Positions 51,518 through 61,453 of a stretch of DNA of 64,000 bases are shown here, piece after piece (position 1 is the first letter of the stretch; the number at the start of each line of letters is the position of its first letter). The stretch is taken from positions 124,001 through 188,000 of the forward strand of contig DASVQI010000012.1 in the NCBI GenBank assembly GCA_036389255.1. Direction: 5' to 3'. Source of the stretch: JACVRN01 sp036389255. GTDB taxonomy: Bacteria > Acidobacteriota > Blastocatellia > Pyrinomonadales > Pyrinomonadaceae. Below the pieces are notes generated by a model. That model had not been told where the DNA came from. It made no database searches and worked only from the letters and a program-made list of their open reading frames with translations. A program made the position numbers and the translations under genes.

Positions 51518-52348
51518 ATGAGTGAACAGACTGGCCCCGGTTCCGAACAGGAAGCGCAAGGCTTCGTAGCGCCTCCGCCTCCGCCTTTCCCGCCTCAGGC
51601 GGAGAAGCTTGAAGGCCCACAACTCTCTACAGCAGAGACGCTCTCCGGCATCTTCTTCGACCCGGCTCGCGTCTTTGAGTCCTTTCGCCCGCGCCCGCGC
51701 TTTCTGGTGGCGGCCATCATCATCACGGTGCTGACGCTTATCTTTACCATCAGCTTCTTCCAGCGCGTAGGTTACGAGAACATAATGCGCTCCGCCGTCG
51801 AGAACAACCCGCAAGCCGACCAGATGTCGGACGAGCAGAAAGAGCGCATGCTCGATATTTATCGCAACCCGTTTATGAAGGCGATTACCTACGTCTCACC
51901 CATCTTCAACATGGCCATCTTTTTCGCGGCGGGGGCGGGGCTTTACCTGCTGGGCGTGATGGCTATGGGGAAATCCACGACTTATTCGCGCTCGCTTGCG
52001 GTCTGGACGTACTCTACGCTTCCGCCGTTTCTGCTGGCGATGCTGGCCAACTTCGTGCTGCTCTTTCTGAAGTCGCCCGAAGACCTAGACATCACGCAGC
52101 TGGGGCGCGGGCTCGTTCACGCAAACCTGAGCTTCCTAGTGAACTCGAAAGCCAACCCTGTGCTTTCGACTCTTCTGGGGGCCTTCGATGTCTTCAAATT
52201 CTACGGCCTGTTCCTTGGCTCGCTGGGCTTGCAGAAGGTGGCCAAGCTCTCATCCGGCGCGGCATGGGCGGTTGTGCTCACTATCTGGCTGGTAGGCGCA
52301 GTCGTAGCAATCGCATGGGCGCTCATCACAGGCAACCCCATGGGATGA
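51518..52348 (+). CDS. Yip1-domain membrane protein
   Basis: A 276-residue protein with GGAGG before the ATG. The N-terminus is Pro/Glu-rich and soluble (about 1-40, APPPPPFPPQ). It is followed by SGIFFDPARVFESFRPRPRFLVAAIIITVL, the typical lead into a Yip1 domain. Five membrane helices follow (about 62-84, 128-150, 165-187, 215-235 and 243-265). Bacterial Yip1 proteins have no established function. It stands alone between the transporter ATPases and the convergent MacB-like operon, and its 3' spacer is the heptad hairpin at 52354. Confidence 0.8.
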   Translation: MSEQTGPGSEQEAQGFVAPPPPPFPPQAEKLEGPQLSTAETLSGIFFDPARVFESFRPRPRFLVAAIIITVLTLIFTISFFQRVGYENIMRSAVENNPQADQMSDEQKERMLDIYRNPFMKAITYVSPIFNMAIFFAAGAGLYLLGVMAMGKSTTYSRSLAVWTYSTLPPFLLAMLANFVLLFLKSPEDLDITQLGRGLVHANLSFLVNSKANPVLSTLLGAFDVFKFYGLFLGSLGLQKVAKLSSGAAWAVVLTIWLVGAVVAIAWALITGNPMG

Positions 52349-52353
52349 GAACA

Positions 52354-52456
52354 AGTAAAAGCGGGTGACGGGTGCCATGTGCCGGGTGACGGGAAAGAGA
52401 AGTGGTTTTTCTTTTCCCCGAAACCCGTCACCTGACACCCGTCACCCGCTTTTACT
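52354..52456. repeat. Heptad hairpin between Yip1 gene and MacB-like operon
   Basis: Outer arms AGTAAAAGCGGGTGACGGGT (52354 on) match perfectly at the far end (to 52456). The left array is GGGTGAC, GGGTGCC, ATGTGCC, GGGTGAC, GGGAAAG. The right array ends CGTCACCTGACACCCGTCAC. The centre contains TTTTTCTTTTCC. It fills the whole gap between two convergent genes and could act as a shared terminator. Confidence 0.9.
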
Positions 52457-53711
52457 TACTCGTACCTGAGCGCTTCAATGGGGTCTAGGCGGGCCGCTTT
52501 CCACGCGGGCCAGAGGCCGAAGATGAGGCCGATGCCTACGCTCGCTACGAAGCCGCCTATGGGAGCCCAGAGCGGGACGTAAGAGGGAACGAACAGTCGT
52601 ATCAGCAGGCTGGTCAGCCAGCCCATGCCAAGACCTATGAGCCCGCCCATGCCGGTGAGCGTCATCGCCTCAATCAGAAACTGCATGAGGATGTCTGCGC
52701 GGCGAGCGCCTATGGCTTTCCTGATACCTATCTCGCGCGTCCTCTCCGTGACGGAGACGAGCATGATGTTCATCACGCCTATGCCTCCGACCATCAAGCC
52801 TACGGACGAGATGACGACCATCCCTATGGCTACGCCAGCCGTGATGGCGCGAAAGTTTGTGAGCAGAGCGTCGGCAGTCTCAAGCCCGAAGTTGTTAGGC
52901 TTGCCGAAAGGCACTTGCCTGCGCACGCGCAGCAGGTCTGTAATCTGATCCTGCGCTTCTTGCATCTGGCCGACGCGGCCTACGGCAAGTATATAAATCT
53001 CGTCCTCGTTCGGCTTCAGCTTGCGCGCGACGTTGAAGGGAACGTAGATGACGTTGTTCTGGTCGTCGCTTCCGCCGCCGCCCAAAAACTGCTCACGCTT
53101 TTGCAGCATTCCCACTACGCGAAACTCGCGCCCGCCTATATCCAGAGTGTTGCCGACCGGCGACGAGAAAGGAAAGAAGTCGTCCGCTATCTTGGAGCCT
53201 ATGACGCAGACTTCCTGATTCGTGTCGTTCTCGAACTGCGAGAAGAAGCGTCCTTCTACTACGACTTGAACGCCCGCGCGCTCGAAGTCCGGCAACGTCC
53301 CCTGCAAGGCTACAGCCGCGCTGGTCTTGCCTTCACGCGAAACCAGAACCTTCTGGCCGAAAAAGTTGTTGGTGATGTCCAGAAAAGGAACGGATATCTC
53401 CACTGCGGGCAGCTCGCTTATGGCCAGAGCGTCCTCGTAAGTAAGCTCCTTTCGCATACGCTCTTCGCGCGAGCGACGGCCGACCTGTATGCCCGGGTCG
53501 AACTTGGTGATATAGATGGAGCGAGTCCCGAAGGATTCAATCTCGCGCTTAACGGATTCGTCTATGCCACTGATGATGGAGGCTATGGCCATCACAGTCC
53601 ACACGCCAATGACCACGCCAACCACCGTCAGCAGCGAGCGCAGCTTATTGACGCGCAGGGTGTCCAGCGCCATCTTCAGATTCTCATAAATGTCTCCGCG
53701 AAGAATCTTCA

Positions 53712-53715
<4 letters not shown>
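52456..53715 (-). CDS. MacB-like ABC transporter permease 4 of the array
   Basis: A 419-residue inner-membrane protein. One helix is near the N-terminus (about 25-47, LLTVVGVVIGVWTVMAIASI). A large MacB_PCD periplasmic domain runs to about 280. Three helices of the FtsX domain follow (about 290-312, 345-367, 380-402). The coupling segment SVTERTREIGIRKAIGARRADILMQFLIEAM is highly conserved in the array. It overlaps the previous permease gene by the ATGA at 53712-53715. Closest paralogues are the other three permeases in this operon. Likely function is export or envelope lipid/peptide handling with the ATPase at 60689. Confidence 0.9.
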
Positions 53716-54947
<1,232 letters not shown>

Positions 54948-55061
54948 TGCTAGCTTCTACGCTCGGCGGGGGAGTTTGGTTACAATAACAATTAAGATGC
55001 GTAGAGGATACACCGGGTAGGCTGTTATTTTTGTGCCGATTCTGTAGACGTTTCGCCACAG

Positions 55062-56312
55062 CTATTCGTATCGCAAAGCTTCTATAGGGTCTAAGCGAGC
55101 GGCTTTCCATGCGGGCCAGAGGCCGAAGACTATGCCTACGAGAGCGGAGATGCCTATGCCGACGGCTATAGCCCAGAGTGGCACGTAGGCCGGGAGCGGC
55201 GAATACATGTTCATCAACAGGCTACAGACTTCGCCCACGGCCAGCCCCGTGAGGCCGCCTATGGCCGTGAGCGCCACGGCTTCTATCAGAAATTGCGAGA
55301 GGATATTAAAGCGGGTCGCGCCTACTGCCTTGCGAATGCCAATCTCTTTGGTGCGCTCCGTGACGGAGACGAGCATGATATTCATCACGCCTATGCCGCC
55401 AATCATGAGCGCGACGAAGGAGATTGCCGTCAGCACCAGCGCCGTCGCTCCCGTCAGTTGGTTGTAGATGTCCAGCAGAGAGTCCTGCGTGGAGATGCCG
55501 AAGTTGTTCGGCTCACCTCCGGGCACGCGGCGTCGCCGCCGCAGTATGTCCGTGATTTCATCTACTGAAGATTTCACGAAGGCGCGCGATTTCGGGCGCA
55601 CCACTATGGCGAAAAGCGTCCCCGGCGCGGTGTAATCCGGGTAGTACTTGTCGAACGTGGTAATCGGGATGTAGAGCGCGTTGTCGCGTGACTGGCCGAA
55701 GAAATTCCCCATAGGCTCCATCACGCCTATCACCAGAAAGGGCGTGCCGTTAATCTTAATCTCTTTGCCGAGCGGCTCTTCGTTCGGAAAGAGAGCGCCC
55801 ACGACATCCTTGGCAAGCACGGCGACGTTCGAGCGCTCCTGCATGTCTATATCGCCAATGAAGCGCCCGCGCCCTACGTAAGACGAGTGAGTAAATTCAT
55901 AGTAGGGCGTCACGCCTATAAGGATGGGTGTGTCGGTCTGCCTCTCCGCGTAGCGCACCGTGGAAGAGATGTTACGGTGAAGCGGCGAGACGCTCGCCAC
56001 CGACGAGGCTTCACGACGAATCGCGTCCGCGTCCTCAATCGTCAGCTCCTTGCGCTGCCGCTCCTCCATGGAGCGCATCTCGGGCGGGCGTCCGAAGCCC
56101 GGGTCGTACTTCGTGATGAAGATGGTATTAGACCCAAGTGCCTCAATCTGCTCCGCGAAGGCCCGGTTGAGTCCCTGAATGATAGAGACCATGAAGATGA
56201 TAGTGATGACGCCTATGCTCACGCCCAGAATTGTGAGCGACGAGCGCAGCTTATTCGCCCGCAAAGTGTCTATGGCCATCAGGGCCGATTCTTTAACGTC
56301 ATCAAATCTCAC
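55062..56312 (-). CDS. MacB-like ABC transporter permease 2 of the array
   Basis: A 416-residue paralogue: LTILGVSIGVITIIFMVSIIQGLN helix, MacB_PCD domain, then SVTERTKEIGIRKAVGATRFNILSQFLIEAVALTAIGG and the last FtsX helices, ending WKAARLDPIEALRYE. It begins one base after the stop of the BamE-like gene at 56314. The coupling segment is almost the same as in the first permease, which suggests recent duplication or gene conversion within the array. Confidence 0.9.
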   Translation of the reverse strand: MRFDDVKESALMAIDTLRANKLRSSLTILGVSIGVITIIFMVSIIQGLNRAFAEQIEALGSNTIFITKYDPGFGRPPEMRSMEERQRKELTIEDADAIRREASSVASVSPLHRNISSTVRYAERQTDTPILIGVTPYYEFTHSSYVGRGRFIGDIDMQERSNVAVLAKDVVGALFPNEEPLGKEIKINGTPFLVIGVMEPMGNFFGQSRDNALYIPITTFDKYYPDYTAPGTLFAIVVRPKSRAFVKSSVDEITDILRRRRRVPGGEPNNFGISTQDSLLDIYNQLTGATALVLTAISFVALMIGGIGVMNIMLVSVTERTKEIGIRKAVGATRFNILSQFLIEAVALTAIGGLTGLAVGEVCSLLMNMYSPLPAYVPLWAIAVGIGISALVGIVFGLWPAWKAARLDPIEALRYE

Positions 56313-56313
56313 T

Positions 56314-56661
56314 TCAATTCACCTTGCTGTAAACGTCCAGCATGCGGCCCGTCTTATCGAACTGCACGTTAAGCTCGTAGCCGCCGCCACGGCTCACCAG
56401 TCTCCAGACGGGGCCGCGAGATTCGCGAGCGTACCAGTACCAGTTCTCGTCCGTCGCGCCCGCCTCTACACGATGCGGCTCTCCGAGCGCGGCGCGAACC
56501 TCGTCTTTCGTCATGCCGGTTCGCCCCTGTAACTTCCAGTAGCTGCCTTCCAGCCTGTTTGACTCCATGCGATAAACCACGTACTCGCGCCCGGCTTCAA
56601 ATGCCACGAGCGCTATCAGAATGCTCAGGATAATGACAACGCGCTTTTTCGTTCTGCTCAT
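56314..56661 (-). CDS. BamE/SmpA-like small membrane-anchored protein
   Basis: A 115-residue protein. An N-terminal helix (residues 9-27, VIILSILIALVAFEAG) anchors it in the inner membrane; there is no lipobox Cys. The segment GRTGMTKDEVRAALGEPHRVEAGATDENWYWYAR matches the core of SmpA/BamE domains (the GMT.DEV...LG.P pattern). BamE proper helps outer-membrane protein assembly. A copy lodged between two permease genes of a transporter operon, 16 bases from the first and one base from the second, points to a periplasmic accessory of that transporter. Confidence 0.7.
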   Translation of the reverse strand: MSRTKKRVVIILSILIALVAFEAGREYVVYRMESNRLEGSYWKLQGRTGMTKDEVRAALGEPHRVEAGATDENWYWYARESRGPVWRLVSRGGGYELNVQFDKTGRMLDVYSKVN

Positions 56662-56677
56662 ACCGCTTCTACGAAAT

Positions 56678-57922
56678 CTACTCCGCTCTCAAGGCTTCGA
56701 TAGGGTCTAGCTTGGCTGCGCTCCACGCGGGCCAGAGGCCGCTGACTATGCCCACGATTGAAGAGACGCCGACGCCGAGGACTGCCGAGCTGACGCTGAC
56801 CAGTAGCGGAAAGCCTATCAGCAACGCTATGACGTAGGCTAGGCCGAAGCCCAGCCCCACGCCGAGCGCTCCGCCGATGGCCGTCACCGTCACGGCCTCT
56901 ATCAGAAATTGCATCAGGATGTCGCGGCGCGTCGCGCCCACTGCCTTGCGAATGCCAATCTCTTTGGTGCGCTCCGTGACGGAGACGAGCATGATGTTCA
57001 TGACGACGATTCCGCCTACGACCAGCGAGATTGCGGCCACGCCTATAGTTACTATGTAGATGTTGGAGGTGGCTTTGCCATAAAGGTCAAGGAAGACGTC
57101 CTGCGTTTCGAGCGCGAAGCCGTCGTCTTCATCATTAAAGGTCTTGCCGCGACGATTGCGCATAATCGTTCGCACCTGATCTTCTACCGGCTCCAACTGC
57201 TCGGCCGACTGCGCCTGCACGAAGATAATGAGAGAGTCGTGCGCGCCGTAAATCTTCTGGTAAGTCTCGAACGGAATGTATATGACGTTGTCGCGCGAGA
57301 CGCCGAAGATTTTGCCCAGAGGCTCTACCACTCCGACAATGTGAAAAGGGCGCCCGGCTATGCGAATCTGCTGGCCCACGACCTGTTCGGGCGCGGCCCC
57401 GCCAAAGAGGTTGTCCACAAGGTCTGTGCCTATCACGCAGACCTCGCTCGCGCCCGCCCCTTCCGGGTCAGACCACGCGCGGCCCGCCGCAATCGTGCGG
57501 TTGTCCATGTCCAGCACGGAAAGCGTAGTGCCTCTGACCAGCACCGCCTCCGATTTCTGGTCGCCGCGCTTGACCGTCTCGGCAGGAGCGTTCGCAGCGA
57601 CGCCCGTGCGCCAGCAGGAAGTGCAGAGACGAGTGACGGCCTCCGCGTCATCTTTGGTGACATCCTTGCGCCGGTTGAATTTGACGAAGTCCTCGCGCGA
57701 GGTAATAACCATGGGCCGCTTGCTGACGGTAAAGACCGTGGAGCCTTGAGAGGAGAACGTAGTGGCCACAGTTTTATCCAGCCCCTTGATGATAGTGACA
57801 ACGGCAATCACAGCCGCCACGCCGACAACAATACCTATCAGCGTCAGGCCCGTACGCAGCTTATTCGTGCGTAAGCTGAGGAGCGCGACTCGGAATGATT
57901 CCCACAGGGCGGCAAATGGCAT
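56678..57922 (-). CDS. MacB-like ABC transporter permease 1 of the array
   Basis: A 414-residue paralogue and the first of the four in transcription order. Helix LTLIGIVVGVAAVIAVVTIIKGLD, MacB_PCD domain, then SVTERTKEIGIRKAVGATRRDILMQFLIEAVTVTAIGG and closing helices, ending WSAAKLDPIEALRAE. Its start at 57922 is followed upstream by 275 bases and then, on the other strand, the restriction-modification pair. Thus the permease block is now cut off from the ATPase and adaptor genes at 60.7-63 kb, which read in the same direction. Confidence 0.9.
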   Translation of the reverse strand: MPFAALWESFRVALLSLRTNKLRTGLTLIGIVVGVAAVIAVVTIIKGLDKTVATTFSSQGSTVFTVSKRPMVITSREDFVKFNRRKDVTKDDAEAVTRLCTSCWRTGVAANAPAETVKRGDQKSEAVLVRGTTLSVLDMDNRTIAAGRAWSDPEGAGASEVCVIGTDLVDNLFGGAAPEQVVGQQIRIAGRPFHIVGVVEPLGKIFGVSRDNVIYIPFETYQKIYGAHDSLIIFVQAQSAEQLEPVEDQVRTIMRNRRGKTFNDEDDGFALETQDVFLDLYGKATSNIYIVTIGVAAISLVVGGIVVMNIMLVSVTERTKEIGIRKAVGATRRDILMQFLIEAVTVTAIGGALGVGLGFGLAYVIALLIGFPLLVSVSSAVLGVGVSSIVGIVSGLWPAWSAAKLDPIEALRAE

Positions 57923-58197
57923 GACTCTTTAATGGTAAATCGTAAATCTTCAAAGACAAAACTTTCCGGCACGGGCGCGAGGTGGCTACCTACTTATACG
58001 AAGCGGCTAGCACAGAAGTTTAGGCGGAGTCGGCAATCTGAGTTGCTAAATAAGCGGCAAGCGTAAGTGATAATGAAAACTTACAGGGCCTTCTGTATGG
58101 CCGATGCCGGGAACTCTCCGCGTGCGAGACGCACCGGCTTGTGATATAAAAACGAAGAAATATTGAAATCGCCTCTGATTGCTTTCATCTGTCGAGT

Positions 58198-59052
58198 ATG
58201 AATATCGAGTTGCAGAGGATAGTTAATGGCTTGCATCATGGGGATTGCCTAGATGTTTTGCCGACCTTGCCTGCTGTCTCCGTTGATTTAATAGTCACAT
58301 CGCCGCCTTACGCGGATAGCCGTAAAAACAGCTATGGCGGCGTACATCCGGATAAGTATGTCGAGTGGTTTCTTCCGGTCGCCGCAGAGCTTAAGCGCGT
58401 GCTGAAGGACGATGGCTCCTTTGTTCTTAATATCAAGGAGAAGGTCGTACGGGGCGAGCGTCACACTTATGTTCTGGAGCTGATATTAGCCCTGAGAAGA
58501 CAGGGTTGGCTGTGGACGGAAGAGTATCTTTGGCACAAGAAGAATTGTGCCCCCGGCAAGTGGCCAAACCGCTTCCGCGACGCTTGGGAGCGCTGCCTGC
58601 ATTTCACAAAACAGAAGAAGTTTAAGATGTATCAGGAAGCAGTGATGGTTCCAACGGGCGATTGGGCTAAAACACGGCTGAAAAAATTAGGCGAGAACGA
58701 CATCAGAAGATTTAATTCGCAGGCCGGGAGCGGCTTTGGTAAGAACATAGCCAACTGGGTTGGACGCGAGATGGCTTACCCTACAAACGTTCTACACATG
58801 GCCACCGAATGCGGCAACAAGAACCATAGCGCAGCCTTCCCAAAAGAGTTGCCTTCATGGTTTATAAAGCTCTTTACTGAAGAGGCGGACGTTGTGCTTG
58901 ACCCTTTTATGGGAAGCGGTACAACTTGTATTGCGGCCTATGAGCTGGGCAGGAACTATATCGGTATAGAGCTGAAAGAGGACTATTATCAGAGCGCTCT
59001 GTCGAACATGAGCACCGCGAAAAGAGCTCCCGCACAAAGAAAGCTAATATGA
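58198..59052 (+). CDS. Type II DNA methyltransferase with TSPPY motif (beta class)
   Basis: A 284-residue enzyme. Motif IV TSPPY is at residues 34-38, and the SAM-binding VLDPFMGSGTTCIAA near 238-252, so the order is beta class. (S)PPY is usual for N4-cytosine methylases and less so for some adenine ones, so a 4-methylcytosine product is likely. The gene looks less GC-rich than its neighbours (AAT, AAG and GAT codons are common). It overlaps the next gene by ATGA. Together they form a restriction-modification cassette facing against the surrounding operon. Confidence 0.88.
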   Translation: MNIELQRIVNGLHHGDCLDVLPTLPAVSVDLIVTSPPYADSRKNSYGGVHPDKYVEWFLPVAAELKRVLKDDGSFVLNIKEKVVRGERHTYVLELILALRRQGWLWTEEYLWHKKNCAPGKWPNRFRDAWERCLHFTKQKKFKMYQEAVMVPTGDWAKTRLKKLGENDIRRFNSQAGSGFGKNIANWVGREMAYPTNVLHMATECGNKNHSAAFPKELPSWFIKLFTEEADVVLDPFMGSGTTCIAAYELGRNYIGIELKEDYYQSALSNMSTAKRAPAQRKLI

Positions 59053-59804
59053 CGGCCCTGCCTTATCAGCGCTTCCACGATTATCTTGCTGAACACGTCA
59101 TCACGCCCTTCTACAAGGTCAGACTGAACAATCTGAAAGAGCTTAATCTGCGCAGCGTATTGAAGCGTAAGAATCCTTACCTCTTCAAAGCGAAAAATAT
59201 TGAGCTGGCCGGAGATTTGGTAAAAGGCATTGTGGATGCTTTTCTCTCGTCACAGGAAGAGGCTATCTTCGGCAATCTTATGGAAGGCTTTGCCATCTAT
59301 ATTTCAAAGACCCTGTACGGCGGATTCAAATCTGATTTGAGAAGCGTTGATTTAGAGTTTGAGCGAGACGGACGATACTACATAGTCGGCATTAAATCCG
59401 GCACTAACTGGGGCAACAGCGATCAGATAAATAGAATGCGCGATAATTTCAAGGTTGCCATTGAATCACTACGCACGCGCGGCATCGTTAGCGAAATCAT
59501 TGCCGTCAACGGCTGCATTTATGGTCAGGAGCGCCGTCCTTTCAAAACTCACGCAGACCCGGACAAGCAATATTACAAGTATGCCGGGCAGGAATTCTGG
59601 CACTTCATCTCTGGCGACGATGACCTATATAGAGAGATTATCAAGCCTATTGATGAGGAAGCGCGAGAGAAGGACGAGGTGTTTAAGAAAGAGTATGCGG
59701 CCAAAGTGAATGAAATGACGCATGACTTCATGGCTGGCTTCATGACTGAGAATCAAATTGATTGGGTTAAGCTCATCGAATACGTATCAAAGCGAGAATC
59801 ATAA
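59049..59804 (+). CDS. Type II restriction endonuclease, EcoO109I/PmeII-like
   Basis: A 251-residue protein. KRKNPYLFKAKNIELAGDLVKGIVDAFLSSQEEAIFGN (residues 39-76, in pieces) and YYIVGIKSGTNWGNSDQINRM resemble the EcoO109I/PmeII restriction endonuclease families. Asp101 and Lys116 with a Glu at 103 or 79 could be the PD-(D/E)xK site; the residue before Ile-Lys is Gly rather than Glu. It would cut unmethylated DNA at the site protected by the neighbouring methylase; that site is not readable. The family name is from memory. A terminator follows 23 bases after the stop. Confidence 0.75.
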   Translation: MTALPYQRFHDYLAEHVITPFYKVRLNNLKELNLRSVLKRKNPYLFKAKNIELAGDLVKGIVDAFLSSQEEAIFGNLMEGFAIYISKTLYGGFKSDLRSVDLEFERDGRYYIVGIKSGTNWGNSDQINRMRDNFKVAIESLRTRGIVSEIIAVNGCIYGQERRPFKTHADPDKQYYKYAGQEFWHFISGDDDLYREIIKPIDEEAREKDEVFKKEYAAKVNEMTHDFMAGFMTENQIDWVKLIEYVSKRES

Positions 59805-59826
59805 GAGGTCAACCGGCGTTTACAAC

Positions 59827-59868
59827 AAAACACCCGCAAAGCTTTCACTAGCCTTGCGGGTATTTTGT
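59827..59868 (+). terminator. Terminator of the restriction-modification cassette
   Basis: ACCCGCAA (59832-59839) pairs with TTGCGGGT (59854-59861), with AAAAC before and ATTTTGTTATTT after. A classical intrinsic terminator. Confidence 0.85.
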
Positions 59869-59925
59869 TATTTCTGTCCGGTAACGTGTGTTGTCTTTTC
59901 TCTCTGCTTCAAACGCGACGGGGGG

Positions 59926-60285
59926 TTATTTGAAGCCGTAGAGATTGATGGTGTCTATCAGGTAGACCTCTACAATCCATGTTCCGCCGAGCGGGGTCGG
60001 CGGGTTTGTGGCCTTAATTCCTGAGAAGGCTATCAGGTTGCCGGTCGTCAAGGCTGTTTCCAGAAGCGTTTGCAGGTTGTGCGCGCTCGTCATCACCGCC
60101 ACGGTCTTGCCCGGCGTGTCGCGCAGAGCTACCAGCCCGTGACAGCCTTGAAATTGCGGGAGGTCGTAGCCTTCTACAAATGTGACGTGGCCGAACAGTT
60201 GAACATTCGTGCCGGCAAGTTGTTTGGCGCTACTCCCTTTAATCTCAATCCCGGTGTCTGTATTTTGTTGACTCTTGGTTGCCAT
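59926..60285 (-). CDS. Small hypothetical protein, probable beta-rich domain
   Basis: A 119-residue protein with GGAGA eight bases before the ATG. The N-terminus (MATKSQQNTDTGIEIKG) is polar. The following 100 residues alternate hydrophobic and polar, with many Gly and Thr, as in small beta barrels: NVQLFGHVTFVEGYDLPQF, VALRDTPGKTVAVMTSAHNLQ and GTWIVEVYLIDTINLYGFK. No signal peptide, no Cys pair (one Cys). It is convergent to the restriction gene. The 400-base stretch 60286-60688 to its right holds only the hairpin at 60611. Confidence 0.65.
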   Translation of the reverse strand: MATKSQQNTDTGIEIKGSSAKQLAGTNVQLFGHVTFVEGYDLPQFQGCHGLVALRDTPGKTVAVMTSAHNLQTLLETALTTGNLIAFSGIKATNPPTPLGGTWIVEVYLIDTINLYGFK

Positions 60286-60610
60286 AACTTTTCTCCGTTG
60301 TGAGATGAGCCCCAGAGGGCGGGCTTCGTAATGTGACTCGCTGCCTGAAGTGGAATCGGCTAACAGAGGTTGGCAGAAACGACTGTTAGAGGTAGTGCGG
60401 TGAAAAGAGGTGTCTAGGCGGGCACTACCAGCGAGGATTTCATTTCGTCAGAGCGCAATCTATATGCCAGTCGTGCGCTAGGCCCGCATTGAGTCATTTG
60501 AGCCGAAAAGCACTGTTTTATGTAAGCCTCGCGGAAGATGTGTGAACGAGTGAGGACACAAGAGGGCTCACGTGTATACTTTTGTTGACTGGCGGATTAG
60601 TACAAGAAAA

Positions 60611-60663
60611 GGGTAAAAAGCGGAAAAGGGAGATTGTCTTCTCCCCTTTCCGCTTTTTACCCT
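60611..60663. repeat. Hairpin with heptad-like arms
   Basis: GGGTAAAAAGCGGAAAAGGG (60611-60630) faces an inverted copy with one mismatch (60640-60663) around GATTGTCTTC. The purine units GGGTAAA, AAGCGGA, AAAGGGA keep a step of seven. It lies about 25 bases from the stop of the ATPase gene. Confidence 0.75.
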
Positions 60664-60688
60664 ATCCTGTTAATTGTCTTCTTCGTCT

Positions 60689-61453
60689 TTACCTGATGCG
60701 CTCGTCCTTCTCAATCATGCCGTCGCGTATGGAGATGACGCGGTGCGCGCGGGCGGCTATGTCGGGCTCGTGCGTGACCAGAATGATGGTGTTGCCTTCC
60801 GAGTGCAGCTTCTCGAAGAGGTTCATGATTTCGTAAGACGTATGTGTGTCGAGCGCGCCCGTGGGCTCGTCCGCCAGAAGGATGGACGGGTTGTTGACGA
60901 GGGCGCGCGCGATGGCTACGCGCTGGCGCTGTCCGCCTGAAAGCTCGTTCGGGCGGTGCATCATGCGGTCTGCAAGCTCGACTGCGGCGAGCGACCCCTT
61001 GGCCTTTTCGTGGCGCTCACCTGCGCTCATGCCCGCGTAGATTAATGGAAGCTCTACGTTATGCAGGGCGGTTGCGCGGGCCAGCAGGTTGAAGGTCTGG
61101 AAGACGAAGCCCACCTCTTTGTTGCGTATGCGCGCCAGCTCGTCGTCATCCATCTCGGAGACGTTCTTGCCGTTTATCCAGTACTCGCCGCTAGACGGCG
61201 TGTCGAGGCAGCCAATCAGGTTCATGAGCGTTGATTTGCCGGAGCCCGAAGGGCCTATGATGGCAAGGTACTCGCCCTTCTGCACGTCGAAGGAGACACC
61301 GTGAAGGGCATGCACCTTCTCCGAGCCCATCTCGTAGGTCTTCCAGATGTCGCGCATGGAGATGAGCGAGGCCGGAACCGCGTGCTGCGCCAGAAGCTCG
61401 CCGCGCTCCAAGCCCGATTCCGTGAGAGTTTCCGCCAGTGTCGCTTCAGACAT
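60689..61453 (-). CDS. MacB-type ABC transporter ATP-binding protein
   Basis: A 254-residue ATPase. The start overlaps the adaptor stop by one base (TAATG). Walker A GPSGSGKST is near residue 65, Q-loop VFQTFNLLARATALHNVELPLIYAG, signature LSGGQRQRV, Walker B ILLADEPTGALDTHTS and H-loop VTHEPDIAARAHR. The LolD/MacB type of ATPase works with FtsX-fold permeases. It is followed by the hairpin at 60611 and then the restriction cassette, with the four permeases beyond. It very likely powers them. About 30 N-terminal residues precede the ABC fold. Confidence 0.93.
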   Translation of the reverse strand: MSEATLAETLTESGLERGELLAQHAVPASLISMRDIWKTYEMGSEKVHALHGVSFDVQKGEYLAIIGPSGSGKSTLMNLIGCLDTPSSGEYWINGKNVSEMDDDELARIRNKEVGFVFQTFNLLARATALHNVELPLIYAGMSAGERHEKAKGSLAAVELADRMMHRPNELSGGQRQRVAIARALVNNPSILLADEPTGALDTHTSYEIMNLFEKLHSEGNTIILVTHEPDIAARAHRVISIRDGMIEKDERIR

